DNA of 37,048 bases from Muribaculaceae bacterium (GCA_022509085.1 JAFLTW010000016.1:1-37048); one strand, 5' to 3'; shown: positions 22,971-32,057, counted from the stretch's first letter. Notes: generated by a model from the letters alone, not told the origin. Program-made: numbers and translations.

Positions 22971-24259
22971 ACACGGCAAACGTAACACTCTACGGCAATA
23001 ATGTCGGTACCCTGCATTGGAACGCCAATCGGAACGTGGCCGAATTTGAATATGACCCTGCATTCATTTCTACGGGCCTGCAGCCCTCTCCGATTCTTAT
23101 GCCGGCCACATCTGGTGTCGTATATTCTTTTGCCGATATCGGTCGCGAAACTTTTAAGGGACTTCCCGGACTTATCGCCGATTCACTGCCCGACACTTAT
23201 GGCAGGGCCCTCTTCGACCGCTGGTTGGCTTTGACCGGCCATACAAGCAGCAACCCGATTGAAACACTCTGCTATCTGGGAAAACGCTGTATGGGTGCTT
23301 TGGAATTCGAACCCGCAATGGATAGGGCACAGGATGAAAACTCATTGCTGGAGATTTCATCGCTGGTGGATGTCGCTAATGAAGTGTTGAGTGAGAAAGA
23401 ACATTTCGGAGTTAATCTCTCAGCGGATAAGAAAGCTGCCATCGCTGAAATCGTAAGATTGGGAACTTCGGCCGGCGGTCAAAGGGCCAAGGCAATCATA
23501 GCCTACAACCGAGCCACCGGAGAAGTCCGCTCCGGACAGGTGGCTGCTCCGGCAGGATTTGACTATTATATCATCAAACTTGACGGAGTAAACGGTGAGG
23601 CTGGGTTTCGCGAGACCCAAAACTTCGGACGTCTGGAATATTCTTTTTATCAACTGGTCCGGAAAAGCGGTATTGAAATTTCTGTCAGTCATCTCATCGA
23701 GGAAAACGGAAGGGCTCATTTTCTCACCAAACGTTTCGACAGAGTAGATGGGAAGAAAATTCATATGCAGACGCTTTGTGCCATAGCTCATTATGATTTT
23801 CATTTGCCCCGAGCTTATTCTTACGAACAGGCTTTCAACATAATGAGAATGCTCAAGCTTCCCTATTCTGACGCAGTGGAAATGTTTCGCAGGATGGTTT
23901 TCAATGTTGCGGTAAGAAATCAGGATGACCATACAAAAAACATATCCTTCCTGATGGATGAGAACGGTACATGGCGACTTTCACCGGCCTACGATATGGG
24001 CTACGCCTACAATCCCACCGGTGAATGGACCTCGCGTCATCAGATGTCAATCAATGGAAAATTTGACGATATTACGCGCAAAGACCTTCTTGAGGTAGCT
24101 AATAGAAACAGCATCAAGGAGGGTAATGAGATTATTGATTCCATTGTGGAGACTGTGGCCGGTTGGCCCTCCATTGCGACCGAAAGTGATGTACCACTCC
24201 AAATGATAAACTCAATTAAGTCAGACATTATAGACTCATCACTCCCAAAATTACGTTGA
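22964..24259 (+). CDS. HipA-like serine/threonine kinase toxin
   Basis: The 431 residues cover the HipA N-terminal domain (YSFADIGRETFKGLPGLIAD, SLPDTYGRALFDRWL) and the kinase-like C-terminal domain. Active-site features are present: the glycine-rich GTSAGGQRAKA, Lys205 in YYIIKLDG, the catalytic motif NQDDHTKN (Asp321/Asp322), and the metal-binding LSPAYDMGY that replaces DFG. In E. coli, HipA phosphorylates glutamyl-tRNA synthetase (Ser in its KLSKR loop) and causes growth arrest and persistence. All key residues remain, so this copy should be active. It overlaps the antitoxin gene by 7 bases and converges on glnS. Confidence 0.92.
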   Translation: MVDTANVTLYGNNVGTLHWNANRNVAEFEYDPAFISTGLQPSPILMPATSGVVYSFADIGRETFKGLPGLIADSLPDTYGRALFDRWLALTGHTSSNPIETLCYLGKRCMGALEFEPAMDRAQDENSLLEISSLVDVANEVLSEKEHFGVNLSADKKAAIAEIVRLGTSAGGQRAKAIIAYNRATGEVRSGQVAAPAGFDYYIIKLDGVNGEAGFRETQNFGRLEYSFYQLVRKSGIEISVSHLIEENGRAHFLTKRFDRVDGKKIHMQTLCAIAHYDFHLPRAYSYEQAFNIMRMLKLPYSDAVEMFRRMVFNVAVRNQDDHTKNISFLMDENGTWRLSPAYDMGYAYNPTGEWTSRHQMSINGKFDDITRKDLLEVANRNSIKEGNEIIDSIVETVAGWPSIATESDVPLQMINSIKSDIIDSSLPKLR

Positions 24260-24332
24260 TCGAGTTAAAAATCTATTTATAAAGTTGAAATTGAAGGTGT
24301 ATATAATAGGCACAAAATTAAATAATTAAGTT

Positions 24333-24457
24333 GGTTCCTCAAAATTTTTGGAGCTAAATTATACGGTTTCCTCAAAATTTTTTGAGCCGATTTGTACAGT
24401 TTCCTCAAATTTTTTTGAGCTAAATTATACGGTTTCCTCAATATTTTGAGGAAACCG
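24333..24457. repeat. 33-bp tandem palindromic repeat array between hipA and glnS
   Basis: There are three and a partial fourth unit, starting at 24333 (32 bp), 24365 (33 bp), 24398 (33 bp) and 24431. The pattern is GGTTTCCTCAAAATTTTTTG then AGCTAAATTATAC. Each unit contains its own inverted repeat, CTCAAA...TTTGAG. Units vary in places (AGCCGATTTGTAC in the second), so the array is not brand new. No spacers separate units, so it is not a CRISPR. Confidence 0.8.
24430..24457. terminator. 12-bp perfect hairpin at the end of the repeat array
   Basis: CGGTTTCCTCAA-TATT-TTGAGGAAACCG forms a 12-bp stem with a 4-base loop between the convergent hipA and glnS genes. It may stop transcripts from both sides, though the T-runs after it are weak. 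Confidence 0.5.
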
Positions 24458-24483
24458 TTACTTATTGGCGTAAGCGGGCCGGA

Positions 24484-26193
24484 TTATTTGTTGGCTTTTG
24501 CCCAGGAGTCGCGCAGACCGATGGTCTTGTTGAAGACGATGTGGTCCGGAGTGGTATCGGGGTCGACCGTGTAATAGCCGATACGCTGGAACTGGTAATG
24601 GTCGCCGGCCTTGGCCCTTTCGGCTAGCCAGGGTTCCACCATCACATTGTCGCGCACCACGAGCGAGTCGGGATTTAGCAGTTCGCGGAAGTCACCCTCT
24701 TCGGCCGAAGGGTCTTCCACACGGAAGAGGCGGTCATAGTCGCGCACCTCCACTTTTACAGCCGTCGGCGCCGACACCCAGTGGAGGGTGCCCTTCACCT
24801 TACGGTCGGCCTGCGGCATACCGCTCTTCGTCTCGGGGTCATACTCCGCATATATTTCCTCAATCTCACCGTTCTCGTCCTTCTTCAAGCCCGTGCATTT
24901 GATGATATAGGCTCCCTTGAGGCGAACCTCCTTATCGGGCGAGAGACGGAAGAACTTCTTCGGCGGATTCTCCATGAAATCTTCACGCTCAATCCAAAGT
25001 TCGCGGGTGAAAGGCATCTCGTGGCTACCCTCCTCCGGATGCTCCGGATTGTTGTCCATCGTCACGGTCTCCGTCTGACCCTCCGGATAGTTGGTAATGA
25101 TCAGTTTCACGGGGTTTACCACAGCCGACACACGCGTGGCGTGGTCGTTGAGGTCCTCGCGTATTGCGCTCTCGAGCAGTTCAATCTGGTTGAGAGCCTC
25201 AAACTTCGTGTAGCCGATTTTATTTACGAAATTCTTGATAGACTGAGGGGTATAGCCACGACGGCGCAGACCGCAGAGAGTCGGCATACGCGGGTCGTCC
25301 CAGCCCCTTACCAGCCCCTCCTGCACCAGCTGGAGCAGCTTACGCTTGCTCATCACGGTGTAGGTGAGGTTGAGGCGGTTGAACTCAATCTGACGCGGAC
25401 AGTATTTTTCGGGATCCTCGGTCAGTTCCCTCACGAAATACTCGTAAAGCGGACGGTGAGGCACGAATTCCAGGGTGCAGATGCTGTGTGTAACGCCCTC
25501 GAAGTAATCGCTCTGGCCGTGAGCGAAGTCATACATCGGATAAACCTTCCACTTCTCGCCCGTGCGCCAGTGGGGTTTGTTGATGATACGGTAGATCACC
25601 GGGTCGCGGAAATGCATGTTGGAGTTGGCCATATCGATTTTGGCGCGGAGCACCATAGAGCCCTCGGGAAACTCCCCCTTGTTCATCCTCAGGAAGAGGT
25701 CGAGGTTTTCCTCTACGGGCCTGTCGCGATATGGGCTGGCCGTACCGGGCTGCGTCGGCGTACCCTTCTGGGCTGCAATCTCCTCCGATGTCTGCTCGTC
25801 AACGTAGGCTTTGCCCTCCTTGATGAGCCGGATAGCGAAATCGAAGAGCTGCTCGAAGTAGTCGGAGGCGTAGTAAAGACGGTCTTCCCAGTCGAAGCCC
25901 ATCCAGTGGATATCCCTCATGATCGACTCCACATATTCCGTATCCTCCTTCTGGGGGTTGGTGTCGTCGAAACGGAGGTTGCACGTGCCGCCGAACTTCT
26001 CGGCTGCGCCGAAGTCCATGATGAAAGCCTTAGCGTGGCCTATGTGAAGATATCCGTTGGGCTCGGGCGGAAAGCGCGTGTTGAGTCGGCCACCGTTCTT
26101 CCCGGCCTCGAGGTCTTTCACTATTTCCTGTTCTACGAAGTTAAGGCCACCCTCTACGGTTGCCTCATCCTTTTCCAATACTTCTTTAGCCAT
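24484..26193 (-). CDS. glnS: Glutaminyl-tRNA synthetase
   Basis: This 569-residue class I synthetase charges tRNA-Gln directly. It has the HIGH motif in NGYLHIGHAKAF (residues 50-53), the KMSKS equivalent VMSKRKL (Ser282), RFPPEPNGYLHIGH and NLRFDDTNPQKEDTEYVES, all typical of GlnRS, and two anticodon-binding barrels after residue 340. Its length fits the family, so the organism need not use the GatCAB route for Gln-tRNA. It converges on the hipA-like toxin gene across a repeat array. A -7 box, TAAATTTG on the minus strand at 26222-26229, precedes it. Confidence 0.97.
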   Translation of the reverse strand: MAKEVLEKDEATVEGGLNFVEQEIVKDLEAGKNGGRLNTRFPPEPNGYLHIGHAKAFIMDFGAAEKFGGTCNLRFDDTNPQKEDTEYVESIMRDIHWMGFDWEDRLYYASDYFEQLFDFAIRLIKEGKAYVDEQTSEEIAAQKGTPTQPGTASPYRDRPVEENLDLFLRMNKGEFPEGSMVLRAKIDMANSNMHFRDPVIYRIINKPHWRTGEKWKVYPMYDFAHGQSDYFEGVTHSICTLEFVPHRPLYEYFVRELTEDPEKYCPRQIEFNRLNLTYTVMSKRKLLQLVQEGLVRGWDDPRMPTLCGLRRRGYTPQSIKNFVNKIGYTKFEALNQIELLESAIREDLNDHATRVSAVVNPVKLIITNYPEGQTETVTMDNNPEHPEEGSHEMPFTRELWIEREDFMENPPKKFFRLSPDKEVRLKGAYIIKCTGLKKDENGEIEEIYAEYDPETKSGMPQADRKVKGTLHWVSAPTAVKVEVRDYDRLFRVEDPSAEEGDFRELLNPDSLVVRDNVMVEPWLAERAKAGDHYQFQRIGYYTVDPDTTPDHIVFNKTIGLRDSWAKANK

Positions 26194-26221
26194 ATCTACT
26201 TCTTGGAATCTATATTTTCTG

Positions 26222-26229
26222 CAAATTTA
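26222..26229 (-). promoter_or_regulatory. -7 box TAAATTTG for glnS
   Basis: TAAATTTG on the minus strand lies 28 bases before the glnS ATG. It sits back to back with the promoter of the LRR gene. Confidence 0.6.
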
Positions 26230-26238
26230 ACGATTTTT

Positions 26239-26269
26239 TTGCAAATGAGGAGGGAAGTTCGTAATTTTG
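26239..26269 (+). promoter_or_regulatory. Promoter of the LRR gene (TTG-N20-TAATTTTG)
   Basis: TTG at 26239-26241 and TAATTTTG at 26262-26269 are 20 bases apart, and the ATG follows after 26 bases. Confidence 0.7.
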
Positions 26270-26295
26270 TGGAAAAGACAGCAACACACACCGGG

Positions 26296-27675
26296 ATGAA
26301 ACGACAGATGATAACGTTGGCGGCCCTGCTGATGGCCTTGGGCCTATGGGCCCAGACCTTCCGGGTGGGCGACCTCTACTACAGTATCGCCTCACCCGGC
26401 TCCGGAGAATGCACAGTCACCTGGAGTCAGGGCGCGCCTTATTCAGGCGCGGTAGAGGTGGCGCAGGAGGTGACGTATGGAGCGTCGGTCTACACCGTTA
26501 CGGCCGTTGGCGACTATGCCTTTGCCGGCTGCGGGGAATTGACGTCGGTGCTTCTCCCGGCCACGGTCAAGACCTTGGGGCGCAACGCCTTCCAGAGCTG
26601 TCAGAGTCTCAGGGCCATCACGCTGCCCGTGGCCGTCACCGCCATAGCCACGCAGACCTTCTACGAATGTACGGCTCTGGAGAGCGTGGAGGCTCCCGGA
26701 GTGGCCGAGATAGGAGATGCCGCGTTTTTCCGCTGCACTTCGCTGACAGGCTGCCGGTTTGGCAGTCTCAGACGCATCTCCGACGGCGCTTTCCGCGGTT
26801 GCAGCCAGCTCGCCACGTTCGCAATCCCCGCCGGGTGCAGTCTCGGCGAGGGCGTCTTCACGGGATGCGCGGCTCTCGAAAGCGTGACGGCAACAGGGCT
26901 TAAAACCCTTCCGGCCTATACCTTCAGCGAGTGCGGCAACCTGCAGAAGGTGGAGGGCCTCGGAGCCCTCACCGAGATAGGAGCCCAGGCCTTCTCAGGC
27001 TGCGGAAGACTTAGCGCGTTCACCTTCCCCAAGACACTCAATAGGATTGGCTCAAATGCCTTCTCGTTCTGTACGTCGCTGCGCAGCGGCGCCGTTACGG
27101 GCACGACCCTCGAGATAGGTAGCTTTGCCTTCAGCGGTTGCACGGCTATCACGGAGCTCAAGCTGACGGGCGTCTACGAAGTGGGGGAGGAGGCTTTCGC
27201 CAACGCAATCGCACTCAAGGCCGTCACCATCGGCTCCGACACGAAATACATTCTCGAGCGGGCCTTCCGCGGATGCGACGGCATCACCTCGGTGGTGAGT
27301 CTGGCCACGGTGCCCCCCATCACGGCAAACACTGCCTTCACCGAGGCGGTCTATAACGACGCCTGGCTGCAGGTGCCCGAGGGTTACCGGCTTCTCTACC
27401 GCCAGACTGCCCCCTGGAGCCTGTTCGTCAACGTCGTTCCCGAGAAAGAGGAACCCTCGGGAGTGGACGGTCAGGAAGCCGAACAACTCGCCGTAAGCGC
27501 TTACGGAGGCTGCCTCAGAGTGGACGGCGTGGAGGGAATGCTCACGATACTCGACGCAGGCGGCAACGTGGTGTTCCGCGGCCGGAAGGGAGCCGACAGC
27601 GTGACGGTAGAGGGATTAGGAAAGGGAATATACATAATACTGCTCAACGATTTCACTAAAAAAATTGCATTATGA
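26296..27675 (+). CDS. Exported BspA-like leucine-rich-repeat protein
   Basis: From the ATG at 26296 the 459-residue protein has a signal peptide (MKRQMITLAALLMALGLWAQ) and then about ten LRR_5/BspA-type repeats, with recurring F-x-x-C-x-x-L: DYAFAGCGELTSVLLPATVK, NAFQSCQSLRAITLP, AFRGCSQLATFAIP and NAFSFCTSLR. Such domains are used for surface contacts in Bacteroidales. The C-terminal 60 residues (LTILDAGGNVVFRGRKG then GLGKGIYIILL) resemble the Por-type secretion-tail fold, although no type IX secretion gene is in view. An upstream open extension from 24781 is antisense to glnS and was ignored. The M15 peptidase gene overlaps its stop by 4 bases (ATGA). Confidence 0.88.
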   Translation: MKRQMITLAALLMALGLWAQTFRVGDLYYSIASPGSGECTVTWSQGAPYSGAVEVAQEVTYGASVYTVTAVGDYAFAGCGELTSVLLPATVKTLGRNAFQSCQSLRAITLPVAVTAIATQTFYECTALESVEAPGVAEIGDAAFFRCTSLTGCRFGSLRRISDGAFRGCSQLATFAIPAGCSLGEGVFTGCAALESVTATGLKTLPAYTFSECGNLQKVEGLGALTEIGAQAFSGCGRLSAFTFPKTLNRIGSNAFSFCTSLRSGAVTGTTLEIGSFAFSGCTAITELKLTGVYEVGEEAFANAIALKAVTIGSDTKYILERAFRGCDGITSVVSLATVPPITANTAFTEAVYNDAWLQVPEGYRLLYRQTAPWSLFVNVVPEKEEPSGVDGQEAEQLAVSAYGGCLRVDGVEGMLTILDAGGNVVFRGRKGADSVTVEGLGKGIYIILLNDFTKKIAL

Positions 27676-28319
27676 CAAGGCGCCTTCTATACGCGTTACT
27701 CCTCTCTCTGCTGCTACCCATAGGTGTTCAGGCCGAACGGCCGGAAGACTGGTTTGCTGTCCGGGAGATTCCCGACAGCATCTTTGCCCGCATCAAGGGA
27801 AAGAGTTACCGGGAGGGTTGCCGGGTACCCCTCGATCAGCTCCGCTACGTCACGATAGCCTACTGCGGCCCTGACGGCAACGCGCATCGCGGCGAACTGA
27901 TCTGCAACAAGTATATCGCCGACGACCTGCTCGACATCTTCCGCAAGCTCTACAAGGCCGGTTATCCGATAGAGAGCGTGCGACTGATCGACGAGTTCGA
28001 TGCCGACGACATCAAGTCGATGCAGGCCAACAACACCTCCTGTTTCAATTATCGCGAGATAGCCGGCTCGCGCAAGCTCTCCAACCACGCCTTAGGGATG
28101 GCCATCGACATCAACCCGCTATACAATCCCTACGTGATAACGCGCGGCGGCAAGACCACCATCTCGCCTCCCGAGGGGGCACCCTACGCCGACCGCGAAG
28201 GCGACTTCGACTATAAGATCGACGAAGACGACCTCTGCTACAAGCTCTTCAAGGCCCACGGCTTCACATGGGGCGGCTCGTGGCGCCAGCTCAAGGACTA
28301 CCAGCACTTCGAGAAGTAA
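27672..28319 (+). CDS. M15-family peptidase (D-Ala-D-Ala carboxypeptidase-like)
   Basis: This 215-residue exported protein (signal MTRRLLYALLLSLLLPIGVQA) has the M15 zinc-site motif SNHALGMAID, with His139 and Asp146 as metal ligands in SxHxxGxAxD, and a later DYQHFEK giving His212. HGFTWGGSW is also typical. Enzymes of this fold trim peptidoglycan stem peptides in the periplasm; the exact bond is not clear from the sequence. Its ATG overlaps the LRR gene's stop, and the TamL-like gene follows 12 bases on, so the three likely form one envelope operon. Confidence 0.88.
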   Translation: MTRRLLYALLLSLLLPIGVQAERPEDWFAVREIPDSIFARIKGKSYREGCRVPLDQLRYVTIAYCGPDGNAHRGELICNKYIADDLLDIFRKLYKAGYPIESVRLIDEFDADDIKSMQANNTSCFNYREIAGSRKLSNHALGMAIDINPLYNPYVITRGGKTTISPPEGAPYADREGDFDYKIDEDDLCYKLFKAHGFTWGGSWRQLKDYQHFEK

Positions 28320-28331
28320 GACTATACCGGG

Positions 28332-30659
28332 ATGCGGCGACGGCAGCGATGGATACTCCTCATTGCGGCAGCGGCAGTGCTGCTGCTGTGGGGTTGCCGC
28401 TCCACACGGTTCGTGCCCGACGGCGAATACCTGCTCGACCGCGTCTCGATCAACGTAGACGGCGAGAACCCCTACAGCAGCGAGGAACTCACCACCTACC
28501 TGCGCCAGCTGCCCAACCACAAGATGCTATGGCTCACCAAGTTTCGCCTCGGCATCTACAGCCTCAGCGGGCAGGATTCCACCAAATGGTGGAACCGCCG
28601 GCTTCGCGCCCTGGGCGAACCACCGGTAATCTTCGACACGCTCCTCACCACGGCCAGCGCCGACCAGCTCCGGCAGGCCTTCATCAACAAGGGTTACCTC
28701 GGCGCCGAGGTGGCGGCAGACACGGTGGTGGTGGGAAAGAAGAAGATGGCCGTAAGCTACACAGTCACCCCCGGCGAGGCCCATGAGATTGCCGGCATAG
28801 AGCGCATCTATCCGAACGACACCATCGCCGCCATATTGCAGCGCGACAGCACGCGCACGGCCATCCGTAAGGGCGACAGACTCGACGTGACGCTTCTTGA
28901 GGCCGAGAGGGAGCGGCTGGCCACCATCCTGCGCAACCGCGGATACTATACCTTCAACAAGGAGCTCATCACCTTCAACGCCGACACCACGGAGGGGAGC
29001 CTCGACGTGGAGCTCACCATGACCGTGGAGGCACCGCGCAGCCGCAACCCCGAGCAGCTCACTCCCGAGCAGTATATCGTCAGGAAGGTGATCTACGTCA
29101 CCAACTTCGATGCCCGCGCCAACTTCAGCAGCGGCGGCCTCGAGGTGGTCGACACCGTAAGCTACAAGGATATAGAAATCTACTACGGCGGCCGGCATTA
29201 CCTGCGTCCGTCGGTGCTTTGGGAAAACAACTTCATCCGTCCCGGCGCCCCGTTCAGGGAGCGTGAGGTGCAACGCACTTACAATGCCCTCTCGCGCTTC
29301 GAGATCCTGCGCTTTATCGACATCCGCTTTGTGGAGGTGGGCACACTGGGAGCCGACGGACTGCTCGACGCCTACATACTGCTGACGCCCGGCAACAGTC
29401 AGGGCGTCGCCGTAGAGCTCGAGGGCACAAACTCCGAGGGCGACCTTGGGGCGGCGCTCGGCGTGTCGTATTCCCACGCCAACCTCGGACACGGATCGGA
29501 GACCTTCACAGCCAAGGTGAGGGGTGCCTACGAGAGCCTCAGCGGCAATCTCGACGGCCTCATCAACGACCGCTACCTCGAGGGGTCGCTCGACCTCAAC
29601 CTGAAGTTCCCCAAATTCAAGGCCCCCTTCCTGCGCGAGAGTTTCAAGCGTCGCATCAACGCCACTACCGACCTCAATATGTCGATCAACTATCAGGAGC
29701 GGCCCGAATACACGCGCATCATCTCCACCCTGGGCTGGAACTACCGCTTCACAGAGCCCCTGAAGCGCAACCGGCACGTCTTCACCCCCATCGACATCAA
29801 CTATGTGTACCTGCCGCGGTCGACCAACAACTTCATCGACCTGATAGCGCCCGACAATCCCCTGCTGCGATACAGCTACGAAGACCACTTCATAATGCGG
29901 CTCGGCTACTCGTTCTATCATACCAATAAGCGGCCCGAGACACCATGGCAGCGCGGTTTCCAGAAAGACACCTACACCATCCGCGTCAACGCCGAGATAG
30001 CGGGCAATCTGCTCTTCGCCCTGAGCAACATCTTCCAGCCTCACCACAACCTCAAGGAGAGCCCCTACAAGGTGTTTGGCATCCCCTACTCGCAATATGT
30101 CAAGGCAGAAGGGGAGTATGCTCTGCTCCATATCTTCGACCGCCGCAACTCCGTGGCCTTCCAGGCCCTCTTCGGCATAGGGTTCCCTTACGGCAACTCC
30201 ACCATCCTCCCCTTTGAAAAGCGTTTCTACGGCGGCGGGGCAAACGGTGTGAGGGGATGGTCGGTGCGCACGCTCGGTCCCGGCGCCTTTCCCGGCACGA
30301 ACTCCGTGAGCGACTTCCTGGAGCAGTGTGGCGACATACGGTTCAAGATGTCGGCCGAATACCGTGCCAAGCTGTTCTGGGTTGTGGAGCTCGGCGCCTT
30401 TATCGACGTCGGCAACATCTGGACCATCAAGAACTACGAGAACCAGCCATACGGCCTGTTCCGTTTCGGCGAGTTCTACAAGCAGCTCGCAGCTGCCTAT
30501 GGTCTTGCCATTCGCCTTGACTTCAACTACTTCCTGTTGCGTTTCGACCTGGGTATGAAGGCCCACAACCCCGCCTACGGCGAGGAGCCTTGGCCCATCA
30601 TCCATCCCAGGTGGCACCGCGACTCCGCCTTCCATTTCTCGATAGGCTATCCCTTCTGA
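28332..30659 (+). CDS. TamL-like outer-membrane Omp85 lipoprotein
   Basis: This 775-residue protein has a lipoprotein signal ending LLLWGC (Cys22), POTRA-like modules (for example VSINVDGENPYSSEELTTYL and VIYVTNFDARANF), and a C-terminal 16-strand-type beta barrel ending in Phe. The barrel carries the Omp85 lid motif VRGW (from Val640) in GGGANGVRGWSVRTLGPGAF. A lipidated TamA form (TamL) is characteristic of Bacteroidota. TamA-type proteins help insert or assemble outer-membrane proteins or move lipids between membranes. It starts 12 bases after the M15 peptidase. No TamB-like gene is next to it in this window. Confidence 0.9.
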   Translation: MRRRQRWILLIAAAAVLLLWGCRSTRFVPDGEYLLDRVSINVDGENPYSSEELTTYLRQLPNHKMLWLTKFRLGIYSLSGQDSTKWWNRRLRALGEPPVIFDTLLTTASADQLRQAFINKGYLGAEVAADTVVVGKKKMAVSYTVTPGEAHEIAGIERIYPNDTIAAILQRDSTRTAIRKGDRLDVTLLEAERERLATILRNRGYYTFNKELITFNADTTEGSLDVELTMTVEAPRSRNPEQLTPEQYIVRKVIYVTNFDARANFSSGGLEVVDTVSYKDIEIYYGGRHYLRPSVLWENNFIRPGAPFREREVQRTYNALSRFEILRFIDIRFVEVGTLGADGLLDAYILLTPGNSQGVAVELEGTNSEGDLGAALGVSYSHANLGHGSETFTAKVRGAYESLSGNLDGLINDRYLEGSLDLNLKFPKFKAPFLRESFKRRINATTDLNMSINYQERPEYTRIISTLGWNYRFTEPLKRNRHVFTPIDINYVYLPRSTNNFIDLIAPDNPLLRYSYEDHFIMRLGYSFYHTNKRPETPWQRGFQKDTYTIRVNAEIAGNLLFALSNIFQPHHNLKESPYKVFGIPYSQYVKAEGEYALLHIFDRRNSVAFQALFGIGFPYGNSTILPFEKRFYGGGANGVRGWSVRTLGPGAFPGTNSVSDFLEQCGDIRFKMSAEYRAKLFWVVELGAFIDVGNIWTIKNYENQPYGLFRFGEFYKQLAAAYGLAIRLDFNYFLLRFDLGMKAHNPAYGEEPWPIIHPRWHRDSAFHFSIGYPF

Positions 30660-30684
30660 TATTTTACCGTTGTGGGTTTTTTAT

Positions 30685-30692
30685 TAATTTTG
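30685..30692 (+). promoter_or_regulatory. -7 box TAATTTTG for the DedA gene
   Basis: TAATTTTG fits TAnnTTTG, 18 bases before the ATG at 30711. No TTG at the proper distance is obvious. Confidence 0.5.
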
Positions 30693-30710
30693 CAGTAAAT
30701 TACACCGAGA

Positions 30711-31400
30711 ATGCTTGACCTTATACCACTGGCAATATTCGACGCCCAGCAGTTTGTGGAGTGGTTTACCCAGAATGCCACCTACGTATTCGTGTTTCTG
30801 TTCATGACGCTCGAGAGCTCCTTTGTGCCTTTCCCCTCCGAGGTAGTGGTGCCCCCGGCGGCCTATGTGGCCTGTGCGGGCATCGGCGCGGGTGAGAACA
30901 TGAACGTATGGGGTGTGGTGTTTTTCGCCACACTCGGCGCGTTGGCCGGAGCCTTCATCAACTATTACCTTGCCATGTGGGTAGGGCGTCCCATCGTCTA
31001 CCGCTTCGCCGACACGCGCTTCGCGCATGCCTGCCTCATCGACCGCCAGAAGGTAGACAAGGCCGAGGCCTACTTCGACCGCCACGGCGCCGCCTCCACC
31101 TTCTTCGGGAGACTGATCCCGGTGATTCGCCAGCTCATCTCCATCCCCGCGGGAATCTCGCGTATGAACGTGGCCACTTTCGCGCTCTTCACGGCCCTTG
31201 GAGGTCTCGTATGGAACGCCATCCTTGCCGCGCTCGGCTACTGGCTCAGCCTCACCATTCCGCCCCAAGACCTCTTCGACAAGGTGGAGGAATACAACAA
31301 ATACCTCACGTGGGGAGGCTTCATACTGTTGGGACTCATAATCCTCTACATCCTCTGGAACGCCTTCCGACCCAAGAAAACAACGACAGCCAAACCTTAA
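30711..31400 (+). CDS. DedA-family membrane protein
   Basis: The 229-residue protein has the DedA/SNARE-associated pattern: ESSFVPFPSEVVVPPAAYVA (from Glu35), a G-rich re-entrant helix, and FFGRLIPVIRQLISIPAG (131-148) with the conserved Arg residues, followed by RMNVATFALFTALG. Members are inner-membrane proteins; some flip undecaprenyl phosphate or phospholipids and others affect proton-dependent homeostasis. Which role applies is not clear here. rpe follows 12 bases later, so they are co-transcribed, though no functional link is evident. Confidence 0.92.
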   Translation: MLDLIPLAIFDAQQFVEWFTQNATYVFVFLFMTLESSFVPFPSEVVVPPAAYVACAGIGAGENMNVWGVVFFATLGALAGAFINYYLAMWVGRPIVYRFADTRFAHACLIDRQKVDKAEAYFDRHGAASTFFGRLIPVIRQLISIPAGISRMNVATFALFTALGGLVWNAILAALGYWLSLTIPPQDLFDKVEEYNKYLTWGGFILLGLIILYILWNAFRPKKTTTAKP

Positions 31401-31412
31401 ATTCGTATAACT

Positions 31413-32057
31413 ATGAAAGTCGCACCCTCCTTATTGTCAGGAAATTTTCTCCGTCTGGAGCAAGATATAGATATGGTAAACCGGTCGCAGGCCTCGTATC
31501 TGCATCTCGACGTGATGGACGGCGTCTTCGTGCCCAACATCTCATTCGGTTTTCCGGTGATGCAGGCTGTAGCCTCGCGGAGCGAGAAACCCCTCGACGT
31601 GCATCTGATGATAGTTGAGCCTCAGAAATGGGTGTCGCAGGTTCGCGACCTCGGGGCTGAGATAATGAACGTGCATCAGGAGGCGTGTCTTCACCTTCAC
31701 CGCACCGTGCAGGCCATCCACGACGCCGGCATGAAGGCGGGTGTGACGCTCTGTCCGGCCACGCCGGTGGCTACTCTTGTGGACATCATCGGGGATGTGG
31801 ACCTAGTGCTCATCATGTCGGTCAACCCCGGTTTCGGTGGTCAGCCCTTCATTCCGCATTCTGTGAAAAAGGTTGAGGAACTGCGACGGCTCATCGACGC
31901 CACAGGCTCGAAAGCCCTGATTGAGGTTGACGGCGGCGTCAATGTAGCGACGGGTGCGCAGCTTGCGGCTGCCGGCGCCGACATCCTGGTGGCGGGCAAC
32001 TCCGTATTCTCTGCAGCCGACCCCTCCGGAGCCATTGCGGCGCTTGCAGCGTTGTAA
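31413..32057 (+). CDS. rpe: Ribulose-phosphate 3-epimerase
   Basis: The 214-residue TIM-barrel enzyme interconverts ribulose 5-phosphate and xylulose 5-phosphate in the pentose phosphate pathway. It has APSLLSGNF, HLDVMDGVFVPNISFG (His31, Asp33, Asp36), HLMI (His64), VNPGFGGQPF for phosphate binding and EVDGGV with catalytic Asp173. The length is normal. It forms a two-gene unit with the DedA gene and ends 65 bases before the convergent uvrA. Confidence 0.96.
   Translation: MKVAPSLLSGNFLRLEQDIDMVNRSQASYLHLDVMDGVFVPNISFGFPVMQAVASRSEKPLDVHLMIVEPQKWVSQVRDLGAEIMNVHQEACLHLHRTVQAIHDAGMKAGVTLCPATPVATLVDIIGDVDLVLIMSVNPGFGGQPFIPHSVKKVEELRRLIDATGSKALIEVDGGVNVATGAQLAAAGADILVAGNSVFSAADPSGAIAALAAL

Noticed and set aside
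24333..24457. CRISPR array
   Set aside because: Units are directly adjacent with no unique spacers, and there are no cas genes in the window.
24781..26295. Long plus-strand extension of the LRR frame across glnS
   Set aside because: It is antisense to a full-length glnS, has no family-like sequence, and the signal peptide and promoter place the real start at 26296.
28527..30635. 702-residue minus-strand open frame opposite the TamL-like gene
   Set aside because: It is a shadow of codon bias in a GC-rich gene; the plus-strand protein is clearly Omp85-type.
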